From Clostridium sp. HBUAS56010 (GTDB lineage Bacteria; Bacillota; Clostridia; Lachnospirales; Lachnospiraceae): 64,000 nt of DNA. Shown piece by piece: positions 36,339-45,283 of this stretch. The notes under the pieces are model-generated. The model saw only the letters and a program-made list of their open reading frames with translations, searched no databases and had not been told where the DNA came from. Position 1 is the first letter of the stretch. Each line of letters begins with the position of its first letter. Both the position numbers and the translations under genes were made by a program. Location: contig NZ_SULJ01000002.1 in the NCBI RefSeq assembly GCF_007115105.1, positions 368,190 through 432,189 of the forward strand, read 5' to 3'.

Positions 36339-36854
36339 TTACATCTTCTTGATTTCGCTGAAATTCAGTTCTACCGGAGTTTCCCGGCCAAACATCTCAA
36401 CATTGATGGTGATGGTCTTCTTACCTTCGTTGATGGACTTGATGGCACCAACAGTATCTTTCCATGCACCGGAAGTTACCACAACGGTATCTCCCTCTTC
36501 AAAGCCAACAATAAACTCTTCGTTCTTGAACCCAAGTTTCTCCATCTCTGCTTCTGTCAGAGGAACCGGTTTTGATCCAGGACCTACAAAGCCTGTCACG
36601 CCTCGGGTATTACGCACTACATACCATGTATCATCATTCATGACCATGTGAATCAGCACGTAGCCGGGAAACATCTTTTTATCGGCCTTTTTTTCAACGC
36701 CATTCTTAATCTCAATGACGGCTTCAAGTGGAACCGATACTTCCAGAATCTGATCCTGCAGGTTTCTGTTTTCGATTGTTTTTTCAATATCGACTTTTAC
36801 TTTGTTCTCATAACCTGAATAGGTATGGACTACATACCAATTTGCTTCTGACAT
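36339..36854 (-). CDS. nusG: Transcription termination/antitermination factor NusG
   Basis: The 171-residue protein binds RNA polymerase and affects pausing and Rho action. It has the NGN domain (NWYVVHTYSGYENKVKVDIE; PGYVLIHMVMNDDTWYVVRN) and the C-terminal KOW domain (VGFEEGDTVVVTSGAWKDTV). It starts 23 bases after secE and is in the same transcript. Confidence 0.98.
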   Translation of the reverse strand: MSEANWYVVHTYSGYENKVKVDIEKTIENRNLQDQILEVSVPLEAVIEIKNGVEKKADKKMFPGYVLIHMVMNDDTWYVVRNTRGVTGFVGPGSKPVPLTEAEMEKLGFKNEEFIVGFEEGDTVVVTSGAWKDTVGAIKSINEGKKTITINVEMFGRETPVELNFSEIKKM

Positions 36855-36877
36855 AAACTCACCTTAACCCTTACGAA

Positions 36878-37081
36878 TTATAAGATAAAACTGAGACCAA
36901 ACTTGATGATCAGATCAATAATCGCAATAATCAGTCCTAAAGCAACCGATGCTGATACGACAGCGATCGTCTGTTTCGTTACGGTATCTTTGTCAGGCCA
37001 AACGATTTTGGCAAACTCAGACTTCAGACCTTTAAAAAAGTTCTTCTTCCGAGCGCTCTCGTTGTTCACTGTATCTCCCAT
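36878..37081 (-). CDS. secE: Preprotein translocase subunit SecE
   Basis: This 67-residue single-span membrane protein of the SecYEG channel has the amphipathic helix motif FKGLKSEFAKIVWPDKDTVT, then the membrane segment ALGLIIAIIDLIIKFGLSFI. It lies between rpmG and nusG as in most bacteria. Confidence 0.97.
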   Translation of the reverse strand: MGDTVNNESARKKNFFKGLKSEFAKIVWPDKDTVTKQTIAVVSASVALGLIIAIIDLIIKFGLSFIL

Positions 37082-37105
37082 AATTTCACATCCTTTACAA
37101 GCTGA

Positions 37106-37255
37106 TTACTTTGTTTCCTTGTGCATTGTATGGCTCTTACAGAATCTGCAATACTTTTTGGTTTCCATTCTGTCAGGATGAGTCTTCTTATCCTTGGTCA
37201 TGTTGTAGTTACGCTGTTTGCATTCAGTACATGCCAGTGTGATTTTTGTGCGCAC
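37106..37255 (-). CDS. rpmG: 50S ribosomal protein L33 (GTG start)
   Basis: The 49-residue protein starts with GTG after GGAGGTGGAAGTC. Its sequence includes [17 protein letters not shown] and [21 protein letters not shown] and CRFC form a zinc site, so this is the zinc-containing L33 form. It is first in the rpmG-secE-nusG-rplK-rplA transcript, with secE 24 bases downstream. It is easily missed by ORF callers because of the GTG start and small size. Confidence 0.97.
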   Translation of the reverse strand: MRTKITLACTECKQRNYNMTKDKKTHPDRMETKKYCRFCKSHTMHKETK

Positions 37256-37361
37256 GACTTCCACCTCCACTTAAATTTTCGTTGTTGTGTTTCAGTCCTT
37301 TTTCCGCTGTAAACATTTTTGAGCATAAAAAAAAGACCTAAGCTCTTCCATTCGCCCAATT

Positions 37362-37390
37362 ACTATAACATATGGTGCAGGATTCGTCAA
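37362..37390 (-). promoter_or_regulatory. Promoter P2 of the rpmG-secE-nusG transcript
   Basis: Minus strand TTGACG (37385-37390), a 17-base spacer, TATAGT (37362-37367), about 105 bases before the rpmG start. Confidence 0.7.
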
Positions 37391-37430
37391 TCTTTTTTTA
37401 CAATAACCTCTATAATTACAATGTTCTGAC

Positions 37431-37459
37431 ATTATAACACGGGAAATCCTAAAAAGCAA
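37431..37459 (-). promoter_or_regulatory. Promoter P1 of the rpmG-secE-nusG transcript
   Basis: Minus strand TTGCTT (37454-37459), a 17-base spacer, TATAAT (37431-37436). Its spacer overlaps one arm (TTTCCCGTGT) of an inverted repeat with ACACGGGAAA near 37467-37476, which may be the terminator of rfbD. Confidence 0.5.
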
Positions 37460-37482
37460 GTGGAAGTTTCCCGTGTATGTTT

Positions 37483-38328
37483 TTAATACTGTATCTCCTT
37501 TAAGTATCTTGCCAGTGCATCCTGCCAGGAAGGAAGTTCTGCAAAACCGTTTGCTTTTAATTTGTCCTTGCTCATCCGGCTGTTCATCGGACGTTTTGCT
37601 TTTGTGGGGAACTGATCAGAAGTTACCGGCTCAACAGCCACTTGAAGCCCTGCCTGTTTAAAAATCTCACAGGCAAATTCATACCAGCTGCACAAGCCCT
37701 CATTGGTGGCATGGTAACGGCCGTATTGATCTGTCTCAATCATATCCACCAGAAGCCGGGCAAGATCATAAGTGTAAGTAGGGGAACCGATCTGGTCTGC
37801 AACCACCGTCAGTTTATCCCTGGTTTTCCCCAGATTTAACATGGTCTTTATGAAGTTCTTTCCATTTACACCAAATACCCATGCGATACGCACAGTAAAA
37901 TATTTCTCAAGAAGTTCTTCTATTGCAAGCTCTCCTTCATATTTCGTCTGACCGTAAACATTCAAAGGCTCTCTCTTGTCATCTGGTTCCCACGGCTGTG
38001 TTCCCTGACCATTAAATACATAATCCGTACTGATATACATCATTTTAATATCCAGTTCCCGGCATACTTTTGCAATAAAACGGGTGCCGTCTGCATTGAC
38101 CCTGCGGCATACCTCTTCATTCTCCTCTGCAGCATCAACCGCAGTATAAGCGGCACAGTGGATCACTGCATCAGGAGAAGCTGACTTTATTACACGTTCA
38201 ACACTTGTCTCATCGGTAATATCCATCTCTTCAATGCCAACACCGATTGCCTCATGTCCCCGTTTTGTCAGTTCATTTACCACATCAAATCCAAGCTGGC
38301 CTTTTGCGCCAGTAACAAATATTTTCAT
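37483..38328 (-). CDS. rfbD: dTDP-4-dehydrorhamnose reductase
   Basis: The 281-residue short-chain reductase makes dTDP-L-rhamnose, the last step of the pathway. It has a Rossmann motif (VTGAKGQLGFDV), the catalytic STDYVF and YGQTK (Tyr-x3-Lys), and WVFGVNGKNF typical of RmlD. It is third in an rfbA-rfbB-rfbD operon, 25 bases after rfbB. The epimerase rfbC is not in this window, so rhamnose synthesis needs a gene elsewhere. Confidence 0.96.
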   Translation of the reverse strand: MKIFVTGAKGQLGFDVVNELTKRGHEAIGVGIEEMDITDETSVERVIKSASPDAVIHCAAYTAVDAAEENEEVCRRVNADGTRFIAKVCRELDIKMMYISTDYVFNGQGTQPWEPDDKREPLNVYGQTKYEGELAIEELLEKYFTVRIAWVFGVNGKNFIKTMLNLGKTRDKLTVVADQIGSPTYTYDLARLLVDMIETDQYGRYHATNEGLCSWYEFACEIFKQAGLQVAVEPVTSDQFPTKAKRPMNSRMSKDKLKANGFAELPSWQDALARYLKEIQY

Positions 38329-38353
38329 CGCTGCCTCACTTTACCAATGGAAT

Positions 38354-39376
38354 TTATAAACGGTTTCCGTACATGCTGTCAAAATAGCCCTGATATTCTC
38401 CGCTGATAATGTGTTTCCACCAATCTTCATTATCCAGATACCACTGGATCGTCTGACGGATTCCAGTATCAAAATTATATTGGGGCTTCCAGCCAAGTTC
38501 TTTTTCAAGCTTTGCAGGATCAATGGCATATCGTCTGTCATGACCTGGACGGTCTGTCACGAACTTGATTAAGCTCTCCGGTTTATCCAGTGCCTTTAAA
38601 ATGGTTTTTACCACTTCCAGATTGGTGCGCTCATTATGTCCGCCTACGTTGTAAACCTCTCCCACTTTTCCTTTATGAATAATCAGATCAATGGCTTCAC
38701 AGTGGTCGGAAACATGAAGCCAGTCCCTTACGTTCTCACCCGTTCCATAAACAGGTAATTCTTCATCTGCAAGAGCACGGCTGATGATCAGAGGAATCAG
38801 CTTTTCCGGGAAATGATACGGACCGTAGTTATTGGAACATCTGGAAATCGTCACGGGAAGCCCAAAGGTTCTCTGATAAGACAGCACAAAAAGATCTGCA
38901 CTTGCCTTAGAGGAGGAATATGGACTTGAAGTGTGAAGAGGAGTTTCTTCCGTGAAGAATAAGTCCGGCCGGTCTAAAGGAAGATCGCCGTATACTTCAT
39001 CGGTAGAAACCTGATGATAGCGTTTAATGCCGTAAGTGCGGCAGGCATCCAGAAGCGTTGTTGTTCCCATCACATTGGTTCTTACAAAGCTTTCCGGGTC
39101 TGTAATAGAACGGTCTACATGACTTTCTGCTGCAAAGTTAACCACAACATCCGGTTTTTCCTTTTCAAATAAATCAAACACAAAACTTCTGTCCGCAATA
39201 TCACCCTTTACAAAGCGGTAATTAGGCTTATTTTCTACAGGCTTTAATGTCTCTAAATTTCCTGCATAAGTTAAAAGATCTAAATTGATGATCTGATAGT
39301 CCGGGTATTTATTTACCATATGGTGTACGAAATTCCCGCCGATAAAACCGGCTCCTCCGGTAACAATAATTTTCAT
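38354..39376 (-). CDS. rfbB: dTDP-glucose 4,6-dehydratase
   Basis: The 340-residue SDR enzyme converts dTDP-glucose to dTDP-4-keto-6-deoxyglucose using bound NAD. It begins VTGGAGFIGGNFVHHMV. It carries the family motifs FAAESHVDRSI, STDEVYGDLP, YSSSKASADL (Tyr-x3-Lys) and RCSNNYGPYHFPEKLIP. The usual family length is 330-360. It is 21 bases after rfbA. Confidence 0.98.
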   Translation of the reverse strand: MKIIVTGGAGFIGGNFVHHMVNKYPDYQIINLDLLTYAGNLETLKPVENKPNYRFVKGDIADRSFVFDLFEKEKPDVVVNFAAESHVDRSITDPESFVRTNVMGTTTLLDACRTYGIKRYHQVSTDEVYGDLPLDRPDLFFTEETPLHTSSPYSSSKASADLFVLSYQRTFGLPVTISRCSNNYGPYHFPEKLIPLIISRALADEELPVYGTGENVRDWLHVSDHCEAIDLIIHKGKVGEVYNVGGHNERTNLEVVKTILKALDKPESLIKFVTDRPGHDRRYAIDPAKLEKELGWKPQYNFDTGIRQTIQWYLDNEDWWKHIISGEYQGYFDSMYGNRL

Positions 39377-39397
39377 GGCTGGTTCCTCCTGTTATTT

Positions 39398-40288
39398 TTA
39401 ACCGTTCAGTTTGTCAATGTATTTTCCAGCAAGAACATCCATTAAATACTGTCCGTACTGATTCTTTTTCAATGGTTCAATGCTGGCTAATAACTGGTCT
39501 TTGGTGATCCAGTGATTCAAATATGCAATCTCCTCCAGACAGGCAACCTTTCTGTGCTGATGGGTCTCCATGGTGCGGACAAAGTTTGTCGCATCCACCA
39601 AAGACTCATGAGTTCCGGTATCAAGCCAGGTAAATCCCTGCCCTAACAGTTCCACATCCAGATTCCCTTTTTCCAGATAAATGCGGTTTAAATCCGTAAT
39701 CTCCAGTTCTCCCCTTGCAGATGGTTTTAAATTCTTTGCATACTCTACAACCTTATTATCATAGAAATAAAGCCCTGTCACACAATAATTACTCTTTGGG
39801 TGCTCTGGTTTTTCTTCGATAGAAACAGCCTTTCCATCCGAATTAAATTCTACAATACCAAACCGCTCCGGATCGTCAACATAATAGCCGAATACCGTAG
39901 CTCCATCTTTTTTATTGGCAGCGTTTAACAGCCGTTTGGTCAGTCCATGACCTGCAAAAATATTATCTCCCAAAATCATTGCAACGCTGTCATCACCAAT
40001 AAACTCTTCTCCAATAATAAATGCCTGTGCCAAACCGTCCGGAGATGGCTGGACTGCATAGGATAACTGGATTCCAAACTGGGCACCATCACCTAACAGC
40101 GCTTCAAACCTCGGCGTATCATCCGGCGTTGAAATAATAAGAATATCCCGGATTCCTGCATTCATCAATACTGATAATGGATAATAAATCATTGGTTTAT
40201 CATAAATTGGCAGTAACTGCTTGGAAGTTACCATGGTAAGCGGGTAAAGTCTGGTGCCAGAACCTCCGGCAAGAATAATTCCCTTCAT
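39398..40288 (-). CDS. rfbA: Glucose-1-phosphate thymidylyltransferase
   Basis: The 296-residue enzyme joins glucose-1-phosphate and dTTP, the first step to dTDP-rhamnose. It begins [18 protein letters not shown], with the nucleotide-binding GGSGTRL, and has [32 protein letters not shown] and [10 protein letters not shown]. The SD is GGAGGAG. Its promoter has a 19-base spacer of the kind used by MerR-type regulators, and a MerR-domain gene lies just upstream. Confidence 0.98.
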   Translation of the reverse strand: MKGIILAGGSGTRLYPLTMVTSKQLLPIYDKPMIYYPLSVLMNAGIRDILIISTPDDTPRFEALLGDGAQFGIQLSYAVQPSPDGLAQAFIIGEEFIGDDSVAMILGDNIFAGHGLTKRLLNAANKKDGATVFGYYVDDPERFGIVEFNSDGKAVSIEEKPEHPKSNYCVTGLYFYDNKVVEYAKNLKPSARGELEITDLNRIYLEKGNLDVELLGQGFTWLDTGTHESLVDATNFVRTMETHQHRKVACLEEIAYLNHWITKDQLLASIEPLKKNQYGQYLMDVLAGKYIDKLNG

Positions 40289-40320
40289 TGTGTTGCTCCT
40301 CCATATTCATTCATATTGCT

Positions 40321-40351
40321 ATCATAAAGGGTGACGTTAGGTAATGGTCAA
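40321..40351 (-). promoter_or_regulatory. MerR-type promoter upstream of rfbA
   Basis: Minus strand TTGACC (40346-40351), a 19-base spacer, TATGAT (40321-40326). The over-long spacer is the classical feature of promoters activated by MerR-family proteins. No convincing dyad is visible in the spacer. Confidence 0.5.
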
Positions 40352-40401
40352 GTGTTTTTCTATTACTTTTTTCGTAAGATTCTGACTTTTCTATTCAGAT
40401 T

Positions 40402-41592
40402 CTACTTTTTGCAGAGGAAAACACCTGCCTGTTTGGTAATATGAATGTATCCTTTTTTCTCCATTTTCTTTTCCAGAAAACTGCGGAATTCTTCATACCT
40501 GTCGCTTAAATATTCCTGCTGGTTGCCATGACAGGATAAGATATATTCCATAAGAGCTCTTGCATCAGTGACTTCCAGATAATCGTCATATACCTTCTTT
40601 TCAACAGAAGAAAAATGACCATGCAACAATTCTTCCCCATTATCAAGTCCAAACACATCATATAAATTAACCTCTGAAAGTGTAATCCTGGAATCAAATT
40701 CTTTGACCAACTGGGCAATCTCCTTCATATGTAAAGGTCCATAAGTACTGCAGCAAAAAACACCATCTGGTTTCAGGATCTGCCTGACCTGATGAAACAC
40801 AGTATCAAGATTGGATACATAAAACAATACATGATTGGCAGCCACAAGGTCAAAGCTGTTTTCAGGTTTTGGAATGGAGCGGCAGTCAAAGATTTCAAAA
40901 GTAAAATCTCCTGGTACATGTTTTAAATTTTCTTCCACATCACGCACCATACCTTTGGACACATCAGAGAGACAGATTCTTGCAGTCAGGGGAATGCGGG
41001 TCTGATTGGCAATCCATAACTCTCCATTTCCGCATCCCAGTTCCAGAACCTCCTTTTTTTCCAATGGTTCCATAAAATCATACAGCCACTGATACCAGCC
41101 AAGTGGATTCTTGCTGTATTTCTTATGAAGTCCTATACGGATGCTGATATTTGCCGCATCTTTATATTGTTCCACAAGAGTCTTTTCCATATTGGTAATA
41201 TGGATTAAATGAAGAATCCTGTTCCAGTCTGCAGTCTGATTGTCTTTTACCAGCCTGGAAGTCTCCAGAAGCGTCTGCTCCACCAGCTTTAAATGTTCAA
41301 TCCGCTTCCGTATCAGATTCAACTGAAGCCGAAGGGACTCTCCCACATAATCGTTATCATCGTCGTTGATGGTAATCGAGCGGATTTCATCAAGGGAAAA
41401 CCCCAGATATTTGAGAGAAAGAATCTTCTGGAGTTTTGCAAAATCTGAGTCTGTATACAGACGGTATCCATTTTCACTGATTCCCGCTGGTTTCAACAGT
41501 CCCTGTTTATCGTAGTAGCGGATCGTCCTTATAGAAACATTGGCCTTTTTTGCAAACTGCCCCGAAGTATAAAATCCTTCCGTCTGACTCAT
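40402..41592 (-). CDS. MerR-family regulator fused to a SAM-dependent methyltransferase (396 aa)
   Basis: Residues about 8-75 are a MerR-type winged helix (YTSGQFAKKANVSIRTIRYY; GYRLYTDSDFAKLQKILSLK), followed by a coiled coil (about 85-120). Residues about 165-300 are a class I methyltransferase: motif I VLELGCGNGELW, motif II region CLSDVSKGMV, and post-motif DLVAANHVLFYVSNL. The substrate is unknown. In MerR proteins the C-terminal part senses the signal, so the methyltransferase fold may be a sensor or an enzyme under the same control. It starts 16 bases after the GNAT gene, in one transcript. A MerR-type promoter lies just downstream. Confidence 0.88.
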   Translation of the reverse strand: MSQTEGFYTSGQFAKKANVSIRTIRYYDKQGLLKPAGISENGYRLYTDSDFAKLQKILSLKYLGFSLDEIRSITINDDDNDYVGESLRLQLNLIRKRIEHLKLVEQTLLETSRLVKDNQTADWNRILHLIHITNMEKTLVEQYKDAANISIRIGLHKKYSKNPLGWYQWLYDFMEPLEKKEVLELGCGNGELWIANQTRIPLTARICLSDVSKGMVRDVEENLKHVPGDFTFEIFDCRSIPKPENSFDLVAANHVLFYVSNLDTVFHQVRQILKPDGVFCCSTYGPLHMKEIAQLVKEFDSRITLSEVNLYDVFGLDNGEELLHGHFSSVEKKVYDDYLEVTDARALMEYILSCHGNQQEYLSDRYEEFRSFLEKKMEKKGYIHITKQAGVFLCKK

Positions 41593-41608
41593 ATCCTGTC
41601 CTTCCTTT

Positions 41609-42100
41609 CTACACCATCAACTGATAATTAACAATATCAAGCATTCTTCCAAATTTGGTACCCACCTCTTTCATGGTCCCGCAATATGTAAACCCCAGAC
41701 GTTGGTGAAAGGAAACACTTGCCTCATTTTCGCCGGTAATCACAGAGATCACCGTATGAATATCCTCCCTCTCCTTTGCTATCTGGATAATATGTTTCGT
41801 TAGTCTTCCGGCGATTCCTCTGCGCCGGTAATCTTTATGGATATAAACCGATAACTCAACCGTACTTTTATATGCCTCTTTTGACCGGTAAGGAGAAAGA
41901 CTGGCATAACCTGCCACTTTCCCTTCCTCTTCTGCCACAATCAGCGGATGATTCTCTACATTGTGCTCCCGAAACCATATCATCCGTTCCTCCATGGTTT
42001 TAGGATTTAAATCAAAAGTCGCAACTCCATATTTTATTTCATAATTATAAATATCCAATAACTCGGGCATATCCTTTTCTTCTGCAATCCGAATGATCAT
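41609..42100 (-). CDS. GNAT family N-acetyltransferase (phosphinothricin acetyltransferase-like)
   Basis: The 163-residue protein transfers acetyl from acetyl-CoA to an amine. It resembles the Pat/Bar/YwnH group: IRIAEEKDMPELLDIYNYEI at the start, VELSVYIHKDYRRRGIAGRL with the CoA-binding RRRGIA, and SFHQRLGFTYCGTMKEVGTK. Members of this group often act on phosphinothricin-like compounds or methionine derivatives; the true substrate here is unknown. The SD is AGGAGGAG. It is coupled to the MerR-methyltransferase gene. Confidence 0.9.
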   Translation of the reverse strand: MIIRIAEEKDMPELLDIYNYEIKYGVATFDLNPKTMEERMIWFREHNVENHPLIVAEEEGKVAGYASLSPYRSKEAYKSTVELSVYIHKDYRRRGIAGRLTKHIIQIAKEREDIHTVISVITGENEASVSFHQRLGFTYCGTMKEVGTKFGRMLDIVNYQLMV

Positions 42101-42142
42101 GGTACTCCTCCTGTATGTAATTATTCTTAATCATACCTCATT

Positions 42143-42865
42143 CTAATATCCCCGTCCAATACAAATTGCAAGAAAATAAACTCTCTTTACCCCAGCTTTT
42201 TTCAACACTCTGGTACAGGCCTCTATGGTACTTCCGGTTGTGTAAATATCATCAACCAGGATAACGCTTTCTATTCCTTTTATCTCTTTTCCCGCCACAA
42301 ATGCTTCCTCCAGATTTTTAAGTCTTGCTGCAGGATTCAGTCCCTTTTGGGGCATGGTGTTTTTGTTGCGTAATAGTCCTCCGGAAGAAACGGGAATGGA
42401 CAAATACGTCCCAATACAATCAGCCAGAAGTTCCGCCTGGTTAAACCCACGTTTTCTTTTCCTCGATGGGTGGACGGGTACAGGTACCAGAATCTCCGCT
42501 TTCATTCGCCCAATCATCTTTTTATAGCGGAATGCAATGGCTTGTCCGTAAAATTCTATGTACTCTCTTCTGTTTCTGTATTTAATTTTAGACATGGACT
42601 TTCTTGCTCTTTTGTCATAGTTCAGCAAAGCCAGACCATATTCAAAGCTTCTTTTGTGTTTTGTGCAGTCAAAGCAATATTCCGCCTCTTCGTTCAGAAC
42701 CTCTTTGCCGCATTTTTTGCAGAATGGATTTTTTACAAAAGACAGTCTGGTAAAACATTCCGGGCAGATCAGTCTCCCCTTTGGCATGACAATTCCGTCG
42801 CACACAGGGCACCGCCTGGGAAATAACAAATCAATAAAAGCATTTATAAAAAGAGAAAAATTCAT
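42143..42865 (-). CDS. comF: ComF family protein (phosphoribosyltransferase-like)
   Basis: The 240-residue protein has a double zinc-ribbon start (CPVCDGIV, CPEC, CKKCGKE, CFDC) and a phosphoribosyltransferase-like C-terminus with VILVDDIYTTGSTIEACTRV (PRPP-binding type). ComF is needed for DNA uptake in competent bacteria, though its exact activity is unclear. The start ATG (NFSLFINAFIDLLFPRR) has an AGGAG 12 bases upstream; a longer start exists. It follows recD2 by 70 bases. Confidence 0.93.
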   Translation of the reverse strand: MNFSLFINAFIDLLFPRRCPVCDGIVMPKGRLICPECFTRLSFVKNPFCKKCGKEVLNEEAEYCFDCTKHKRSFEYGLALLNYDKRARKSMSKIKYRNRREYIEFYGQAIAFRYKKMIGRMKAEILVPVPVHPSRKRKRGFNQAELLADCIGTYLSIPVSSGGLLRNKNTMPQKGLNPAARLKNLEEAFVAGKEIKGIESVILVDDIYTTGSTIEACTRVLKKAGVKRVYFLAICIGRGY

Positions 42866-42935
42866 ATGAAAGGAGTCTCCTGAATATAAGAATGATGAGA
42901 TAGCAGGAAGGAAAAACCTCCCTGCCAAAAGAATA

Positions 42936-45167
42936 TTATGAAAGCTGGTTTATTTCACTAATCCGGTCTTTTAACCCGGAATATCTTCGTTGTTCGGTTT
43001 CGTTATTGACCATATCCTGAAAGACCTCAGGGACTCCTACGAGACAGACGCAGGCTCTTGCACGGGTAACGGCAGTATAGATCAGATTCCTGGTCATAAG
43101 CATACGGGGACCTGGAAAAACGGGAATCACCACAGCTGGATATTCACTTCCCTGAGACTTGTGAATGGTAATGGCATAGGCAAGTTCCAGTTCCTCTAAC
43201 TGCTTAAAACTGTACTCCACCATACGGTGCTCGTCAAATTCCACTGTAACAAGCTCTGCAAATTCATTCATCTCCCGGATCATACCGATATCTCCATTAT
43301 AAACACCGGTTCCCTTTTCCACAGGGATTCCATAGGCATTCCGCACTTCCCATTCCATGTTATAATTATTTTTAATCTGCATCACCTTATCCCCTGTCCG
43401 GTAGATGGAATCTCCAATCTCCTTTTGGGGCTTTTCCTGTGCCGGAGGATTTAAATATTCCTGCAAAATAGTATTTAACCGGTCCACTCCAATGGCGCCT
43501 TTTCTCATGGGTGTCATGATCTGAATATCATAAGGATCTGCATGAACATACCCCGGAAGTTTATCATGAACCAGAGTAATAATGGCATTAATAATTGCAT
43601 TGGGATCTTCCCGCTTAATAAATAGGAAGTCCCTGCTCTTTTTCCCCAGGAAAATGACTTCACCGTCATTGATCTTATGGGCATTCACTACAATATCACT
43701 TTGGGTCGCCTGACGGAAAATCTTGGTCAGCATAACAACATTAAAGCACTGGGATTCAATCATGTCACGAAGGACATTACCCGGACCCACGCTGGGAAGC
43801 TGATTCACATCTCCCACAAGAATCAGCCTGGTTCCAGGATTAATGGCTTTCAGCAACGATTGCATCAGATGAATATCCACCATGGAGGTCTCGTCAATAA
43901 TCACTGCATCTGCATCCAGAGGATTTTCTTCATTTCTCTCAAAATGAGTGGAGGAAGACCGGTCATCTCCCGGAACTCCAGTCAGTTCCAAAAGCCGGTG
44001 AATGGTTCTGGCTTCATATCCGGTGGCTTCTGTCATCCGCTTTGCCGCCCTGCCGGTTGGTGCCGCCAGTAAAATCTCCATCTCTTCACTTTCAAAAAAA
44101 CGGATAATGGTATTGATGGTGGTAGTCTTTCCTGTTCCCGGTCCTCCTGTCACAATAAGGAGACCGCTGTTTACCGCCTCCACCACAGCCTTAACCTGCT
44201 TTTCATCCAGCTCTATCTTCTCTTCTTTCTGAATGTGCAGAAGCTTTGTCCGAATTTCTTCTTCCGGCATACGCCCTCTGATATTTAAATCATGAAGCAT
44301 TTTCGCAGTATTTAATTCCATATAGTAGTACTGGGCTGCATAAACTACACGCTTGCCTTCTGTCTCTGCCTCACGGATCACCAGACGCTTATCAAGCTGC
44401 ATATCCATCAGATGTTTCCCAATAGACTCCCGCTCCACTTTTAACAGTTCAGACGCCTGGGAAAGCAGATCTTCCTCCGGAAGATAGGTATGCCCATTCC
44501 CTGTCGCCTGCAAAAGGACATAAAGCACCCCGCATTTAATACGGAAATCCGAATCCGTAAAAATACCGACTTTTCTGGCTATCTCATCTGCCATCTTAAA
44601 TCCCACACCAGGAATATCATCTGCCATCTGATAAGGATTCTCGCGGATGATACCGTAAAGCCTTGGTCCATACTCCTGATAAATCTTAACAGCCAGATTC
44701 ATGGAAATTCCATATTCCTGCAAAAACATCATCGCCTGACGCATCTCTTTCTTCTGTTCAATCTGCTGGGATATGGACATTGCCATCTTCTCACTGACAC
44801 CTTTCACCTCAGAAAGGCGTTCCGGTTCTTCTTCCATAATTCGAAACGTATCAGCCTTGAAATGACGCACGATTCTCGCCGCCAGAGCTGCCCCGACGCC
44901 CTTAATGGCGCCAGAACCCAGATACCGTTCCATGGCTTTAGTGTCCTCCGGCGTCTTGATCTCATAGCTTTCCACAGTCATCTGCTCTCCGTACACCGGA
45001 TGCTCGGTCATAGCCCCTGTTGCCTCCACCATCTCTCCCTCACTGATGTAATGGAAACTTCCAACAAGGGTATACTCCTCCCCTTCACTTGTAAGGCTCA
45101 AGACCGTGTAGCCATTGTCTTCGTTCCTGTATTTAATTCTTTCTACAAACCCGCAGACTGTTGCCAT
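42936..45167 (-). CDS. recD2: RecD2-type ATP-dependent DNA helicase
   Basis: The 743-residue superfamily 1B helicase (5'-3') works in DNA repair without RecBC. It has an N-terminal OB-like part (MATVCGFVERIKYRNEDNGY), helix-hairpin-helix segments (GAIKGVGAALAARIV), Walker A GGPGTGKTTTIN, DEXX-like VIIDETSMVDIHLM, LVGDVNQLPSVGPGNVLRD and the C-terminal AYAITIHKSQGSEYP and TAVTRARACVCL. The start is the ATG after GGGAGGAATC; an upstream start lacks an SD. Confidence 0.97.
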   Translation of the reverse strand: MATVCGFVERIKYRNEDNGYTVLSLTSEGEEYTLVGSFHYISEGEMVEATGAMTEHPVYGEQMTVESYEIKTPEDTKAMERYLGSGAIKGVGAALAARIVRHFKADTFRIMEEEPERLSEVKGVSEKMAMSISQQIEQKKEMRQAMMFLQEYGISMNLAVKIYQEYGPRLYGIIRENPYQMADDIPGVGFKMADEIARKVGIFTDSDFRIKCGVLYVLLQATGNGHTYLPEEDLLSQASELLKVERESIGKHLMDMQLDKRLVIREAETEGKRVVYAAQYYYMELNTAKMLHDLNIRGRMPEEEIRTKLLHIQKEEKIELDEKQVKAVVEAVNSGLLIVTGGPGTGKTTTINTIIRFFESEEMEILLAAPTGRAAKRMTEATGYEARTIHRLLELTGVPGDDRSSSTHFERNEENPLDADAVIIDETSMVDIHLMQSLLKAINPGTRLILVGDVNQLPSVGPGNVLRDMIESQCFNVVMLTKIFRQATQSDIVVNAHKINDGEVIFLGKKSRDFLFIKREDPNAIINAIITLVHDKLPGYVHADPYDIQIMTPMRKGAIGVDRLNTILQEYLNPPAQEKPQKEIGDSIYRTGDKVMQIKNNYNMEWEVRNAYGIPVEKGTGVYNGDIGMIREMNEFAELVTVEFDEHRMVEYSFKQLEELELAYAITIHKSQGSEYPAVVIPVFPGPRMLMTRNLIYTAVTRARACVCLVGVPEVFQDMVNNETEQRRYSGLKDRISEINQLS

Positions 45168-45283
45168 GATTCCTCCCGCAAAGACAGACAGACTGCCCAA
45201 AACAATCCCTGCCGGAATCTTCTGATACCGCCAGGGTTGTTAAAAGCAGTCAAATAAGCCGTTATTCATTCTATCTAAAAACA

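Noticed and set aside
40327-40345. Clear MerR dyad within the 19-base spacer
   Set aside because: The halves do not match well as an inverted repeat, so only the spacing supports MerR control.
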